Origin: Pedosphaera sp.
GTDB lineage: Bacteria > Verrucomicrobiota > Verrucomicrobiia > Limisphaerales > SXTU01
Length of the DNA: 16,788 nucleotides
Assembly: GCA_009695395.1 (NCBI GenBank)
Contig: SIBB01000026.1
Location: 1 to 16,788, forward strand
Direction of reading: 5' to 3'
In this document: one piece after another, positions 15,744 through 16,788 of the stretch
How positions within the stretch are numbered: the stretch's first letter is position 1
Layout of the letters: each line of letters starts with the position of its first letter
Program-made: the position numbers and the translations under genes
Notes under the pieces: model-generated
The model's input: the letters and a program-made list of their open reading frames with translations, nothing else
The model's database searches: none
Told to the model about the DNA's origin: nothing

Positions 15744-16788
15744 AACCTCTGTCCTCAAAGTTTCTGTCCGTCGGATGCTTCTTCCTCGCTTCGCTGGGAA
15801 TAACGCTGCCGGCTTGGGGTCAGCAGCCGGGGACATCTCAACTCGCTGCCACGAACACGACTTGGGTTTCGCTGATCCTGCACCCGGTCAAGGACGCGGC
15901 CACGCTCGAGATGCTCCGCGCCGCGCTCAAGGAGCCGGATCCAGTCGTCCGCGAGCTGGCGCTGGACGCGCTCGCCATCATTCGCGATGGGGTTGTGCCC
16001 CGGCGCGTGCGCCCGCCGGTCCCAGCCCCCTCCTCGCCAGAAACACTCCGCAGCACGAACACTCACACACTGGTCGACGCGCTACGCGGCCTCGATGCCG
16101 AGACGGCCCGCCGTGAGACGCCGCTGCTCCTCACGCTACTGCATCGCCCAGAGGCCGTAGTGCAGGAGGAGTCTGTGCGTGCGATTCAACGCAGCCAGAT
16201 CACCGCCGCTAACAGCGAATTGATCGCGCTTTTAAGCGACCCTGACGAAGGCCTGCGCTTGGCCGCCTGCGAGACGCTGGCCGGGATGTTCGACCTCCTC
16301 CCGCGTCCCGCGTTGACGACGGCGATGGTCCGGCGGCTGGAGTTGGACCCGAGTTCACAGGTGCGGCGCGTAGCGGGCCTGACGCTCGTGGCGTTGCACG
16401 ACGCCCCGGCACGCGATGCGTTGCTGCGCCTGCTCGGACACGCACGCGGCGTCACGCGCGTGTCCGCCGCCGCCGCGCTCGGGACGTGGGGCGATGCGGA
16501 GCTAGCCGGCACATTGCACCCGCTTCTCGGAGACCCGGCGGACTTGGTCGCTCGGGCCGCGTCCCACGCGCTCGGGCAGCTCCGCAATCCCAGCTCTAAA
16601 GCCCCGTTGCTCACCGCGTTCGAGGCGCGCGGTGTGGTGGTGAAGGAGCGTGCCGCGTGGGCGCTCGGGGAGTTGAAGAGCACCAACGCCGTGCCCGCGA
16701 TGATTGCCCAGCTCGGCACCACGAACGAGGCGCTGAAAGTTTCCCTCGTCCTCGCGCTGGGCAAGACCGGGGACAAGCGCGCCCTGCC
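15740..16788 (+). CDS. Exported HEAT-repeat protein (partial, C-terminus beyond window)
   Basis: The frame starts at ATG 15740, overlapping the permease stop as ATGA, and is open to the window edge (349 codons plus two bases). It begins with a signal peptide (MKPLSSKFLSVGCFFLASLG, then ITLPAWGQ). From about residue 55 onward it is made of HEAT/PBS-lyase-type helical repeats, e.g. LKEPDPVVRELALDALAII, LLSDPDEGLRLAACETLAGM, LLGDPADLVARAASHALGQL and RGVVVKERAAWALGELKS, interrupted by a Pro-rich stretch (~88-100). Such repeats bind proteins; no enzyme motif is visible. Coupling to the ABC genes suggests an extracytoplasmic partner of the complex. The gene end and any further operon members are outside the window. 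Confidence 0.9.
   Translation, partial: MKPLSSKFLSVGCFFLASLGITLPAWGQQPGTSQLAATNTTWVSLILHPVKDAATLEMLRAALKEPDPVVRELALDALAIIRDGVVPRRVRPPVPAPSSPETLRSTNTHTLVDALRGLDAETARRETPLLLTLLHRPEAVVQEESVRAIQRSQITAANSELIALLSDPDEGLRLAACETLAGMFDLLPRPALTTAMVRRLELDPSSQVRRVAGLTLVALHDAPARDALLRLLGHARGVTRVSAAAALGTWGDAELAGTLHPLLGDPADLVARAASHALGQLRNPSSKAPLLTAFEARGVVVKERAAWALGELKSTNAVPAMIAQLGTTNEALKVSLVLALGKTGDKRAL

Overview
The window is GC-rich, densely coded bacterial DNA with short intergenic gaps. I infer a member of the PVC group, most likely Verrucomicrobiota. The reasons are a secreted protein built of 32-residue W..xDP.AA..W repeats, a HEAT-repeat protein inside an ABC-2 operon, little use of Shine-Dalgarno sites, and intergenic clusters of short words such as ATGACCAATG and ACTGAAn. 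This placement rests on pattern recognition, not on a marker-gene tree.

Layout. (1) Positions 1-1399, minus strand: a partial old-yellow-enzyme-type flavin oxidoreductase preceded by a short secreted protein that looks like a collapsed TolB/PD40 propeller. (2) 1462-1581, minus strand: a complete tRNA-His(GTG) with encoded G-1 and CCA, and its own sigma-70-type promoter. (3) 1670-5766, minus strand: a three-gene cluster of a TerY-like vWA protein, a PP2C phosphatase with a ~300-residue Ala/Pro-rich N-terminal region, and a divergent Ser/Thr protein kinase. This matches the known 'TerY-P' phosphorylation triad. (4) 5767-5985: a divergent intergenic region with heptamer repeats and a good promoter for (5) speA, biosynthetic arginine decarboxylase, 5986-7929 plus strand. 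(6) 7930-8083: an inverted-repeat cluster built on ATGACCAATG, then an unrecognised six-helix membrane protein (8084-8758) and a possible 52-residue CxxC protein on the minus strand (8771-8929). (7) 9023-10666: a membrane-anchored or exported protein with 13 copies of a 32-residue helical repeat. (8) 10740 to the window end, plus strand: an operon whose genes overlap at every junction. It encodes a large two-helix membrane protein with extracytoplasmic domains, an ABC ATPase, an ABC-2 permease made of two fused homologous modules, and an exported HEAT-repeat protein cut off by the window edge. Its promoter lies so close to the GTG start that the mRNA should be leaderless.

How the genes work together. 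The triad should form a reversible phosphorylation switch (kinase and phosphatase) organised by a metal-binding vWA adaptor. No terC/terD/terB-type gene is visible next to it, and all three proteins carry proline-rich segments. The ABC operon looks like a membrane machine in which the ATPase drives the fused permease, with the large membrane-anchored protein and the HEAT protein acting on the outer face of the membrane; its substrate cannot be told from sequence. The remaining genes (speA, tRNA-His, oxidoreductase) are housekeeping or general metabolism. No mobile element, phage gene, CRISPR array or rRNA is seen. No gene-free stretch exceeds 300 bases.
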